Assembly (NCBI GenBank): GCA_947385505.1
Contig: CANDLP010000007.1
Location: 1 to 19,614, forward strand
Reading direction: 5' to 3'
Source: an uncultured Clostridia bacterium
Lineage (GTDB): Bacteria > Bacillota > Clostridia > Oscillospirales > Ruminococcaceae
DNA length: 19,614 nucleotides
The notes beneath the pieces were generated by a model, which worked only from the letters and a program-made list of their open reading frames with translations, had not been told where the DNA came from and made no database searches. Below, piece by piece: positions 6,550-12,733 of the stretch (the first letter of the stretch is position 1; every line of letters starts with the position of its first letter). Position numbers and translations under genes: made by a program.

Positions 6550-8607
6550 ATGTTATATCCGATGACGTTTGGTACGTTTGCCGCCGACTCGGCAATTACA
6601 GAATCTGTTATTTTTTTATCATACATTTTAATCTGTGCGGCGCTGTTTAAAAGGCGGTTTTCGCGGCTTGCCACCGCCCTTGCTTTCGTGGCGGCGGGGG
6701 TAGTTATCGCAGGTCTTAACACCGTGGGTATACTATCGGGTGAATATAGTCTTGTGCTTACGCTGCTGCCGCTGACAGCGTATCTTCCGTTTTCGGTGCT
6801 GCTGTATTTTATGTCGGAGGGCGGTATGTTTGAGACCGCCGCGGTCTGTTCCGTGGGAGCGCTGGGCGTGCTGATACTGAGATCGCTGTATAAGATATTA
6901 ACTGCAATTATTTTGCCGGCGAAAGAGGAAACCTCAGGTTATATACTATATATTACAGTCAACATAGTTATTGCTCTTGCGGCGGCGGGGCTTGTGACCG
7001 CTGCTTTTTTGTTTATCGGAAAAGCGTTTCGCTTTTGTGTTATTGGCAACAAGCAAAATCGTCTGACTTTGTCTTTGCCTGTAATTCTGATCTTTCTGAT
7101 GATGTTCTGGTCATTGAACAGTACCGCCAATATAATAACGCTTCTCCTTACAATGCTGACCGCTGTGTCGATATTTTTTATTATCGCTAAGCTGCTTAAC
7201 TCAACGGCGGAGCTTATACACGTAAGGCGTTCCGAAAAAGAATTGTCCGAATATATTGACGTTCAGCGGCGCGGTTATGACAGAGTGATGCAAAAAATGG
7301 AATCTGTCCGTGAATACCGCCACGATATGCGTCATCACCTTACGGTTATTGAAGGTCTTATCAGACAAGGTGACCACAGCAAAGCCTTCGAGTATGTTTC
7401 TGGACTTAACGGCTCCTTCGGGGAGCTTGAAAGCATGAGGTGCTGTACTAACCCCGAAATAAACGCGGTGCTGTCGGAATATATAGGCCGCGCGGAAATT
7501 GCGGGCTGCAAGGTGACACAGCGTTTCGCTCTGCCCGAACTTATCCCTTTTGAGGAGCAGGACGTTTGCCTTGTGCTGGCGAATGCGGTCGAAAACGCGA
7601 TAAAGGCCTGCTCCAAGTTTCCGGAGGAGGATCGGTATATAAATATTTCGGCGGAGTATTCGGTCGGACACAGGCTTATAATTACAGTAATAAATCCCTG
7701 CGGAAGCGCGGTGGAGTTTGATGAAAACAGCCTTCCCGTTTCCCAAGATCCTTCCGAAGAGCACGGCATAGGGCTTCGCTCGGTAAAACGCATCGTGGAA
7801 AAGTATAACGGTTTTTTGCGGTGTATGTTGGAAAATGATGAATTCGTACTTCAGGCGGCGATGTTTTACGATAACAGCGATTCAAAGCATAAGGATAAAA
7901 AGACGGGGCTGACGAAGCGGGCGGTATCATCGCTTCTTGGTCTTGGTTTGGTGGGAATTGTTATGCTGAATGTGCTGCCGTCGGCTGCGGACGCGGCTTC
8001 CGAGCTGCTGTCGGTAAATATCCGCACGATAAGGGACCTTAAAATAGGCTGGGGCGATAACCGAATAGATATAGAAGCGCCCGAATTCAGCGGAAACGGC
8101 GCGGATGAGCTGAACAGCGCAGTGAAAAACTATACCGACGAGGCAAAGGAAAAGTTTTTGTGGTACTTCAGCCGATCCTACAACGGATATGTGGCGGAGG
8201 ATATGCGATATACGGTTATACGGGACGATGAGAACTATTTTATTGCGCAGTTTAACGTTACCGTAAACGCGGGCGGCTCTCTGGATTACAGCCGCTGGAT
8301 AACCTTTGACAAAAAATCGGGGAAGGTGCTGGAGCTTCCCGATTTGTTCAGAGAGGATATTGATTATATAGAAATACTCAGCGATGAGATACTGGAGCAG
8401 ATGATCTATAAAAACGAGCATGAGGAGGGCAGCTTTTTTGTTGACGGCGAGGACGCTTTTACGGGAATAAACGAGGATGCGAATTTCTATATTGATTCTT
8501 TCGACCGTCTTGTTATTGTATTTGACGAATATGAGGTAGCACCGGGATATATGGGCAGTCCGGAGTTTTATATTCCAAAAAAGCTTCTTGAAGAGATGGC
8601 GAGGTGA
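6550..8607 (+). CDS. GHKL sensor histidine kinase fused to a C-terminal RsiV-like (DUF3298) extracytoplasmic domain
   Basis: Membrane sensor kinase, 685 aa. About six hydrophobic segments fill residues 12-215. A linker follows, then the phosphoacceptor motif YRHDMRHH with His258, the N-box LANAVENAIKAC (Asn345/Asn349) and the G-box EHGIGLRSVKRIV (404-416): a GHKL kinase of the kind paired with LytTR regulators. Unusually, the protein continues after the ATPase domain (about 440) with a transmembrane segment (457-479). About 200 outside-facing residues then end in FDEYEVAPGYMGSPEF, closely matching the C-terminal DUF3298 domain of RsiV, the anti-sigma-V protein of Bacillus that binds lysozyme. 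The sensed ligand may be lysozyme or a wall component; this is inference. SD AGAAGGAGA sits at ideal distance from the ATG. The stop overlaps the next start by 4 bp, so the partner is the downstream LytTR regulator. Confidence 0.9.
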   Translation: MLYPMTFGTFAADSAITESVIFLSYILICAALFKRRFSRLATALAFVAAGVVIAGLNTVGILSGEYSLVLTLLPLTAYLPFSVLLYFMSEGGMFETAAVCSVGALGVLILRSLYKILTAIILPAKEETSGYILYITVNIVIALAAAGLVTAAFLFIGKAFRFCVIGNKQNRLTLSLPVILIFLMMFWSLNSTANIITLLLTMLTAVSIFFIIAKLLNSTAELIHVRRSEKELSEYIDVQRRGYDRVMQKMESVREYRHDMRHHLTVIEGLIRQGDHSKAFEYVSGLNGSFGELESMRCCTNPEINAVLSEYIGRAEIAGCKVTQRFALPELIPFEEQDVCLVLANAVENAIKACSKFPEEDRYINISAEYSVGHRLIITVINPCGSAVEFDENSLPVSQDPSEEHGIGLRSVKRIVEKYNGFLRCMLENDEFVLQAAMFYDNSDSKHKDKKTGLTKRAVSSLLGLGLVGIVMLNVLPSAADAASELLSVNIRTIRDLKIGWGDNRIDIEAPEFSGNGADELNSAVKNYTDEAKEKFLWYFSRSYNGYVAEDMRYTVIRDDENYFIAQFNVTVNAGGSLDYSRWITFDKKSGKVLELPDLFREDIDYIEILSDEILEQMIYKNEHEEGSFFVDGEDAFTGINEDANFYIDSFDRLVIVFDEYEVAPGYMGSPEFYIPKKLLEEMAR

Positions 8608-9344
8608 ACCGATTGATAGAAATAGCTTTATGTGACGACAGCCCCAATGATATCGAGGCGATCCTGGCGTATGCCGAAAGGTTTGCGGAAGAGCATAAGG
8701 ATAATCCCATTCAGCTCAGTCCTTTCACATCGGCGAAAAAGCTGCTGCGGCATATTGAAAACCACGGGGGCTTTGATATGTATCTTCTTGATGTAATGAT
8801 GTCTGAAATGTCGGGAATACAGCTGGCGGAAACGATCAGAAGCCGCGGCGAGCACGCGGAGATAGTTTTCCTTACAGTCTCGCCCGACTACGCTCTGGAC
8901 GCGTTTTCGGTGTATGCTTCGGGGTACCTTATAAAACCGCCGAACAGGGAAAATTTTGATAAAACGCTGCTACACGCTATCCGGTCTCTGATGCGGGAGA
9001 AAAAAGACGTCCTTGCGGTAAAAACAAAGGACGGTCTGCTCAGGATACCGCTTCACAAGATTGTAATGATAGAAAGCTTTAATCATTCACGGGAAATCAC
9101 CCTTACCGACGGCAGCGCCATTGAAACTCCCTCCACACTTGTGGAGCTGTTTAAACAGCTTGAGGACCATAAAAGCTTTTATATGCCCCATCGGGCGTAC
9201 ATAGCCAATCTGGATAACTCGGTGGGAGTAGTCCGTTACGATCTGCTTATGTTAGGCAGCCGCCGCATTCCGATACCGAAAAATCAGTTTGTTCAGGTGC
9301 GGGACGTAGTACAAAACTACTTTTTTAAGCGGAAAAATATATGA
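8604..9344 (+). CDS. LytTR-family response regulator
   Basis: Cytoplasmic DNA-binding response regulator, 246 aa. The receiver domain covers residues 5-120 with the acidic pair Asp11-Asp12, phosphoacceptor Asp63 in LLDVMMSEMSG, Thr91 and Lys111. The LytTR domain covers about 137-240 (ALAVKTKDG-like start, PHRAYIANLD). It would accept phosphate from His258 of the overlapping kinase and bind paired direct repeats such as those at 6314-6345. The GTG start at 8604 overlaps the kinase stop (GTGA), so translation is coupled. A TTG at 8613 with GAGG 8 nt upstream is an alternative start that would remove three residues. No target genes are visible besides the operon itself. Confidence 0.93.
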   Translation: MNRLIEIALCDDSPNDIEAILAYAERFAEEHKDNPIQLSPFTSAKKLLRHIENHGGFDMYLLDVMMSEMSGIQLAETIRSRGEHAEIVFLTVSPDYALDAFSVYASGYLIKPPNRENFDKTLLHAIRSLMREKKDVLAVKTKDGLLRIPLHKIVMIESFNHSREITLTDGSAIETPSTLVELFKQLEDHKSFYMPHRAYIANLDNSVGVVRYDLLMLGSRRIPIPKNQFVQVRDVVQNYFFKRKNI

Positions 9345-9394
9345 ATATGCGCCTGTGAAGCTTTTTATACCGATTCCGCGGGTTTAAAAAGGAA

Positions 9395-9406
9395 TTATAG
9401 CAATCC
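9395..9406 (+). repeat. Copy of dispersed TATAGCAATCC motif
   Basis: TTATAGCAATCC, identical to 2521-2532 and matching the left arm of the 6231-6306 element at all but its first base, lies 50 bp after the response regulator stop. An ATTCCGCGGG string at 9373-9382 also recurs near 2610 beside the other solo copy, hinting that more than the 12-mer is shared. Confidence 0.4.
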
Positions 9407-9419
9407 GATAAAATAATCA

Positions 9420-9542
9420 AAACCACCACTGAAGCGGTGGTTTGCACTCGCCATAGAAGGGCGTATTACAGGCTCAACCCCAAAAGGGGGCATTGAAGGC
9501 TTGACATAGCATTACTATCACGGGTGCTGTAAAAAAACACCC
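9420..9542. other. Cluster of four stem-loops (palindromic unit or structured RNA)
   Basis: Four hairpins follow one another without a reading frame. They are AAACCACC/GGTGGTTT (9420-9427 with 9436-9443), CGCC/GGCG (9449-9463), CCCC-AAAA-GGGG (9478-9489) and GGGTG/CACCC (9522-9526 with 9538-9542). They end in the strong terminator at 9547-9593. The composition is much more GC-rich than the DNA that follows. Such multi-hairpin units occur as transposon ends (IS200/IS605 type), REP-like elements or noncoding RNAs; I cannot decide between these. No promoter for it is evident, so it may be the 3' end of the response regulator transcript. Confidence 0.45.
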
Positions 9543-9546
9543 CCGC

Positions 9547-9593
9547 AAAAAAGACTGCAATCGCCCCAAAAGGGTTGGATTGCAGTCTTTTTT
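9547..9593. terminator. Strong bidirectional intrinsic terminator
   Basis: A perfect 16-bp stem, AAAAAAGACTGCAATC (9547-9562) with its complement (9578-9593), has a 15-nt loop and ends in six T on the plus strand and six T on the minus strand. It would end the kinase/regulator transcript and shield it from the accessory region to the right. Confidence 0.9.
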
Positions 9594-9607
9594 GTGATAT
9601 AATTTTA

Positions 9608-9937
9608 GGGCGTGTTGACACTAAACATAAAAATAAGATATAATAAAATAATGAAAATAAGTAAAAGACAATTTAAGCGCATAGAGAAATATTTCCCTGT
9701 TCAAAGAGGAAATGACAAATAAGCAATTGCACTTTTATCAATGCAATCCTGTATATAGCAGAAAACGGGTGCAAATGGAGGGCGCTTCCAAAGAAATACG
9801 GTAAATTGAAAGATTATTCAGGCGGCTTAAAGCGTTAAGGCGAGTTTTTACCCGTTACGATAAATACGATTATATTTATTTGGCTTTTATTCAATTTGCT
9901 TGTTGCGTTGTTTGGTTAAAATAGTGTCAACAGTCTC
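9608..9937 (+). mobile_element. Internally deleted IS5-family (IS427/ISL-type group) element, 330 bp
   Basis: The terminal inverted repeats are GGGCGTGTTGACACTA (9608-9623) and the complement of GAGACTGTTGACACTA (9922-9937). Thirteen of 16 positions match and the inner 11 are perfect. TA dinucleotides flank both ends (9606-9607, 9938-9939), fitting a short target duplication. Inside are only the N-terminal and C-terminal remains of a transposase, so the element cannot move by itself but could be mobilised in trans. It abuts the remains of a regulator gene on the right. Confidence 0.8.
9651..9924 (+). pseudogene. IS5-family transposase remnant (N- and C-terminal scraps)
   Basis: From the ATG at 9651 the frame reads MKISKRQFKRIEKYF and hits a stop after about 23 codons. 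A different frame continues with INAILYIAENGCKWRALPKK (the conserved DUF4096-type N-terminal block of IS5/IS427 transposases) up to a stop at 9836-9838. After a large internal deletion, a third piece reads RYDKYDYIYLAFIQFACCVV and ends WLK at a TAG (9922-9924) inside the right terminal repeat, as in intact relatives. The DDE catalytic core is missing. Clearly inactive. Confidence 0.85.
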
Positions 9938-9939
9938 TA

Positions 9940-10185
9940 TATTTTCAACTACCTCTCTCGTTTCTTCGGGATATTCCGAATCATAAACAAAAAAACTTTT
10001 TTGGGAATATTTTAAGATATCCGCAAATATAGAAAAATCATACTATAGACGGCAGTGCTTTCCCTGTTTAAATATTATTTATATCCGGCGTTTTGCCCAA
10101 TTGACAAACTTATGTCACGGGCTGAAACGCCCTTTTCATTCCTTAAATTTGCTAATCTTACAGGGAATTCATTTTCGAATATATC
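9940..10185 (-). pseudogene. Degraded XRE/Cro-CI-family helix-turn-helix regulator
   Basis: The minus-strand frame starting near 10185 reads DIFENEFPVRLANLRNEKG, then VSARDISLSIGQNAGY, a Cro/CI-type helix-turn-helix, before a stop at 10075-10077. The neighbouring frame continues with INNI, a stop, then TGKALPSIV, another stop, and FFYICGYLKIFPKKFF. A third frame continues with YDSEYPEETREVVENIE up to the IS5-type element at 9937. Recovering a coherent protein takes at least two frameshifts and two stop repairs, and no start codon is left. The C-terminal end is lost at the transposon boundary. Family assignment rests on the HTH pattern and is fairly secure; the gene is dead. Confidence 0.65.
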
Positions 10186-10254
10186 AACACAACTTTTCTA
10201 TTATATTATATCCTATACTACAAAAAATATATCAGAGTATTTCCTCATTATCTG

Positions 10255-10283
10255 TTAAAATATACGATACAATATGGTATAAT
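10255..10283 (+). promoter_or_regulatory. Putative rightward promoter ahead of the invertible segment
   Basis: TTAAAA (10255-10260), 17-nt spacer, perfect TATAAT (10278-10283). Transcription would start near 10290 and meet the hairpin at 10323-10353 within about 35-60 nt. TTGCAT (10307-10312) can alternatively pair with ATGCAA (10329-10334) in the hairpin arm, so an attenuator or a very short RNA is possible. The -35 box is weak. Confidence 0.4.
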
Positions 10284-10322
10284 TGAGTGTGATGTGATAA
10301 GCAAAATTGCATTTAAAATAAA

Positions 10323-10359
10323 AAGCGAATGCAAATATTTTTTGCACTCGCTTATTTTT
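10323..10359. terminator. Bidirectional intrinsic terminator at the left edge of the invertible segment
   Basis: AAGCGA-A-TGCAAA (10323-10335) pairs with TTTGCA-C-TCGCTT (10341-10353): 12 pairs with one mismatch around a 5-nt loop. It is followed by ATTTTTC on the plus strand and by TTTTTATTTT on the minus strand. On the minus strand it lies directly in the path of the outward promoter at 10420-10448. Confidence 0.75.
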
Positions 10360-10382
10360 CGTAGAGTATTTCCCTTTAAGAA
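10354..10382 (+). repeat. Left 29-bp inverted repeat (IR-L) of candidate invertible segment
   Basis: Positions 10354-10382 are the exact reverse complement of 11767-11795 (29 of 29). The core reads CGTAGAGTATTTCCCTTTAA. The two copies flank a complete tyrosine recombinase gene with its promoter and terminator. Perfect conservation of a 29-mer in opposite orientation, amid otherwise decayed DNA, points to recombination sites. A partial direct copy of the core, AGAGTATTTCC, occurs further left at 10234-10244. Confidence 0.85.
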
Positions 10383-10419
10383 AAAACTCTTTCAATTCTA
10401 TTACAAAAATTACATTTAT

Positions 10420-10448
10420 ATTATACAGCATTTTGTCAAATTTGTCAA
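10420..10448 (-). promoter_or_regulatory. Perfect consensus promoter pointing out of the invertible segment
   Basis: On the minus strand TTGACA (10448-10443), a 17-nt spacer and TATAAT (10425-10420) match the sigma-A consensus at every position. It fires leftward, starting near 10413, across IR-L and straight into the terminator at 10323-10353, so here it should yield only a short RNA. If the DNA between the inverted repeats flipped, the promoter would sit at about 11701-11729 and read rightward across IR-R toward 11865 and beyond. Confidence 0.75.
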
Positions 10449-10455
10449 TATAATG

Positions 10456-10483
10456 TTGTTATTTTTGTTAAAATCAATATAAT
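10456..10483 (+). promoter_or_regulatory. Putative promoter of the tyrosine recombinase gene
   Basis: TTGTTA (10456-10461), 16-nt spacer, TATAAT (10478-10483). Transcription would start near 10490, giving a leader of about 80 nt. It is divergent from the perfect promoter at 10420-10448, with the two -35 boxes only 7 bp apart, so the two probably compete. Confidence 0.5.
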
Positions 10484-10570
10484 TTTTTTGTTTTCTTGTA
10501 ACACTTTGTTGAAATGAAGTAATATAGTTTTATTCGCCGTCAAAATTACAGTCGTAAGGAGGACTTGACC

Positions 10571-11701
10571 ATGTCTCGAAAAGGTGAGAATATTTATAAA
10601 AGAAAAGACGGGCGTTGGGAAGGCAGGTTCATAAAACAGCGCACAAAGAACAATAAGGCAATATATGGCTACGTATATGGAAAAACGTATTCAGCCGTAA
10701 AAGAAAAGCTTACAAAAGCTAAATCAACCTATATATTTGGGACAAATTATAGTGACAAGCGGACTATGAATATGAATTTTCAAGATATTACCGACTTGTG
10801 GTTGGCAAACAAAAGGAACCTTATTAAGTCTTCTACATTTAATCGCTACAAGAACCTTTTGAATAACAATATACTCCCGTTTATCGGAAAAAAATTTATT
10901 TCGGACATTTCAACTGCTGAGCTTCAGGATTATATTCACTTTCTTTCAACAAGCGGTAGAATAGATTCCAAGGGTGGGTTGTCGGCAAAAACAATTTCAG
11001 ATATTATTTGTATTATTAAATCGGTACTTAACTATTCTGAAAGTCTTGGCTATAATCACTGCTGTGCTTTAAGGTACATTGGATTTAGGACAGAAAAAAA
11101 AGAAATGCGAGTTCTTAATCGCAGCGAACAGCAACGGCTGACCGAATACCTTATAAGTGATATAGATAACACAAAGGCAGGTATTTTGCTTTCCCTTTAT
11201 ACAGGCATTCGTATTGGCGAATTATGTGCGTTAAAAGCAAAGGATTTTGACTTTTTTAATAAAAAGCTGAATATTAGACAGACACTTCAAAGGATTCAAA
11301 AAGGTCAATGTGATGACAATAAAACTTACATTTCCATAACTGAACCGAAAAGTACGGCATCAGTTCGTGAAATACCGCTGCCTGATTTTATATGCAAAAT
11401 TTTTTCGGCAATGAAATTGCGTATAAATGAGTTTGTACTTTCAGGTACATTAGTGCCAATTGAGCCAAGGACTATGGAAAATCGATATAACCGAATAATG
11501 AAAAATCTTGGTATAACAGGAGCTACTTTTCACACCTTGAGACATACCTTTGCCACAAGAAGCATTGAGGTAGGATTTGATATAAAATCGCTTAGTGAAA
11601 TACTGGGTCACAGTAGTGTAAACATAACGCTTAACCGTTATGTTCATTCGTCCTTTGAGTTAAAAACGGAAAACATGAAAAAGTTAGAAGTTTTACTGTA
11701 A
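10571..11701 (+). CDS. Tyrosine recombinase/site-specific integrase (Tn916-Int-like)
   Basis: Site-specific DNA recombinase, 376 aa from the ATG at 10571. It has an N-terminal arm-type DNA-binding region (about 1-55, GENIYKRKDGRWEGRF), a SAM-like core-binding domain (about 65-165) and the catalytic domain with all active residues. These are Arg214 in TGIRIGEL, Lys260 in EPKSTAS, His321 and Arg324 in HTLRH, His347 in LGHSS and the nucleophile Tyr357 in NRYVH. AAGGAGGA (10556-10563) lies 8 nt before this ATG; the in-frame TTG at 10565 is too close to it to be the start. The gene has its own promoter and terminator and is enclosed by perfect 29-bp inverted repeats. No excisionase, relaxase or other element genes accompany it. 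It is therefore more likely the enzyme of a DNA inversion switch than of a conjugative transposon, although a decayed integrative element is an alternative. Confidence 0.93.
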   Translation: MSRKGENIYKRKDGRWEGRFIKQRTKNNKAIYGYVYGKTYSAVKEKLTKAKSTYIFGTNYSDKRTMNMNFQDITDLWLANKRNLIKSSTFNRYKNLLNNNILPFIGKKFISDISTAELQDYIHFLSTSGRIDSKGGLSAKTISDIICIIKSVLNYSESLGYNHCCALRYIGFRTEKKEMRVLNRSEQQRLTEYLISDIDNTKAGILLSLYTGIRIGELCALKAKDFDFFNKKLNIRQTLQRIQKGQCDDNKTYISITEPKSTASVREIPLPDFICKIFSAMKLRINEFVLSGTLVPIEPRTMENRYNRIMKNLGITGATFHTLRHTFATRSIEVGFDIKSLSEILGHSSVNITLNRYVHSSFELKTENMKKLEVLL

Positions 11702-11724
11702 TAGCCGTCTGTATAAACGTCAAG

Positions 11725-11760
11725 ATTGTCTGTAATTATTTATATTGCAGACAATTTTTT
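11725..11760 (+). terminator. Intrinsic terminator of the recombinase gene
   Basis: ATTGTCTGTAA (11725-11735) pairs with TTGCAGACAAT (11745-11755), with one G-U pair and a 9-nt loop, followed by a T-run. It lies 24 bp after the recombinase stop and inside the inverted repeats, so it would travel with the gene on inversion. Confidence 0.85.
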
Positions 11761-11766
11761 GTTATG

Positions 11767-11795
11767 TTCTTAAAGGGAAATACTCTACGAAAAAT
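11767..11795 (-). repeat. Right 29-bp inverted repeat (IR-R) of candidate invertible segment
   Basis: Exact reverse complement of 10354-10382. Beyond the 29 bp, identity stops at once on both sides, which marks sharp site borders. The outside flank leads after 70 bp into the leucine-rich-repeat pseudogene. Confidence 0.85.
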
Positions 11796-11864
11796 CTGTA
11801 GATCAATTCACAAATAAAATGATAACTAAGGTATTATTATAATATATTTTACACTATATGTAGC

Positions 11865-12281
11865 ATGATTATACAAAAATATGTTTTTTCAGGATGTATT
11901 TCTCTTAGAATTGCAAAACTTTCGGAAAATATAACTGAAATTTCTGACGGAGTGTTTAATAGTTGTTCATTGCTTTCAACACTTATAATTCCGGAAAATG
12001 TTGAATGAATAGACGATTATGTTTTTTCAAATTGCTTGTCTCTCGAAAATATGATTATACCGAACAGCCTTAAGGAAATAGGAAATTATGCATTTAAGGG
12101 ATGTGCCGGTATTAAGTAAATAAGAATTCCTAAAAGTGTTCAGAAAATCGGAAAAAGTGCTTTTGACAGTTGCAGGGTATTGAAAAGAATCGTGATCCCC
12201 CGACATTTATATAAAAATTTTGAAAGCTTTGTTGATGTTTTTTATGAAGATGCAGCTTTTATGTTAAAATTATACGATTAA
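11865..12281 (+). pseudogene. BspA-like leucine-rich-repeat (LRR_5) protein fragment with two in-frame stops
   Basis: One continuous frame from the ATG at 11865 to the TAA at 12279 encodes about four LRR_5 units, for example ITEISDGVFNSCSLLSTLII, IDDYVFSNCLSLENMIIP, IGNYAFKGCAGIK and IGKSAFDSCRVLKRIVIP. A TGA (12006-12008) and a TAA (12117-12119) interrupt it, each replacing the residue just after a repeat boundary while the frame itself stays intact. It lacks a signal peptide, a sorting region and an obvious ribosome binding site, so it is probably also 5'-truncated. Intact relatives are surface proteins of gut and oral Firmicutes. It sits 70 bp outside IR-R, exactly where a flipped promoter would read, so an ancestral form may have been the switched gene. 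Real but dead. Confidence 0.8.
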
Positions 12282-12340
12282 TTTATGTAATATTATTCAT
12301 TAAAAATATACTTTAAATCGTATATCAAATAAATATATTT

Positions 12341-12371
12341 TAGTGACAGCTTTTTTGAACGAGTCTTGAAA
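12341..12371 (+). repeat. Left arm of 31-bp imperfect inverted repeat around the small Cys-rich gene
   Basis: Positions 12341-12371 match the reverse complement of 12671-12701 at 27 of 31 positions; the shared core reads CTTTTTTGANCGAGTCTT. The pair bounds 361 bp containing only the 48-residue gene. It may be the ends of a miniature mobile element, a pair of recombination sites or paired operators, since each lies shortly upstream of a gene. Confidence 0.65.
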
Positions 12372-12435
12372 TTTACCTTTAATATGTGTTTTTGAACTTT
12401 GATCAAATCAAAAAATTTTGGAAAGGAGAAAAAAG

Positions 12436-12582
12436 ATGAGTGATTTCAGATGTCCTTATTATTATTGGGACGGTAGTCAATGGAGATGCAAAAAATCGGA
12501 TGATTATTCAAATTTGCATGATTTTGATACTTATTGTACGGACTCTTCACGCTGTGAAGAATGTCCAAATTATAATAAATAA
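12436..12582 (+). CDS. Small Cys-rich hypothetical protein (48 aa)
   Basis: ATG at 12436 preceded by a strong ribosome binding site GAAAGGAG (12421-12428); TAA at 12580-12582. The 48-residue product has Cys at 6, 18, 34, 40 and 43 in the pattern CPYYYWDG, WRCKK, YCTDSSRCEECPNY. Its aromatic and acidic composition, with no signal peptide, suggests a small zinc-binding or disulfide-rich cytoplasmic protein. I do not recognise the family. It lies inside a cassette bounded by imperfect inverted repeats and 151 bp upstream of the Sel1-repeat gene in the same direction, so it may be the first gene of the chaperone cluster. A weak hairpin (AGCAAA/TTTGCT) follows the stop without a clear T-run. Confidence 0.7.
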   Translation: MSDFRCPYYYWDGSQWRCKKSDDYSNLHDFDTYCTDSSRCEECPNYNK

Positions 12583-12670
12583 AAGCAAATATCATTTTTT
12601 GCTATAAATGTGTATTTATAATTTTTCTTTTTAATACCTGCGAAAAAGCTTAAAGTTTCTAAAAAGCGGA

Positions 12671-12701
12671 TTTTAAGACTCGCTCAAAAAAGTTGTCACT
12701 T
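12671..12701 (-). repeat. Right arm of 31-bp imperfect inverted repeat
   Basis: Reverse complement of 12341-12371 with four mismatches. It ends 32 bp before the Sel1-repeat start codon and contains TTGTCA (12693-12698), which with TATAAT at 12714-12719 forms a promoter-like pair. The spacer is only 15 nt and the -10 box almost touches the ribosome binding site, so that promoter is doubtful. Confidence 0.65.
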
Positions 12702-12733
12702 TAAAAACTAATATATAATAGCGGAGGTACAAT

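Noticed and set aside
7201..8421. Several minus-strand open frames (152-187 codons) inside the kinase gene
   Set aside because: Antisense shadows of a gene with clear motifs throughout; no start signals.
9501..9529. TTGACA at 9501 as a promoter for the hairpin cluster
   Set aside because: No -10-like sequence at 15-19 nt spacing (the 17-nt position reads GTGCTG).
10055..10482. Plus-strand open frames of about 61-67 codons
   Set aside because: They run antisense through the XRE relic or through the promoter, terminator and inverted repeat; no ribosome sites, A/T-rich composition.
10565..10570. TTG start for the recombinase
   Set aside because: Only 2 nt from the ribosome site; the ATG at 10571 has the right spacing and matches the usual N-terminus.
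11865..12281. Stop codon reassignment in the leucine-rich-repeat frame
   Set aside because: Both a TGA and a TAA interrupt it, while other genes here use both as normal stops; gene decay is simpler.
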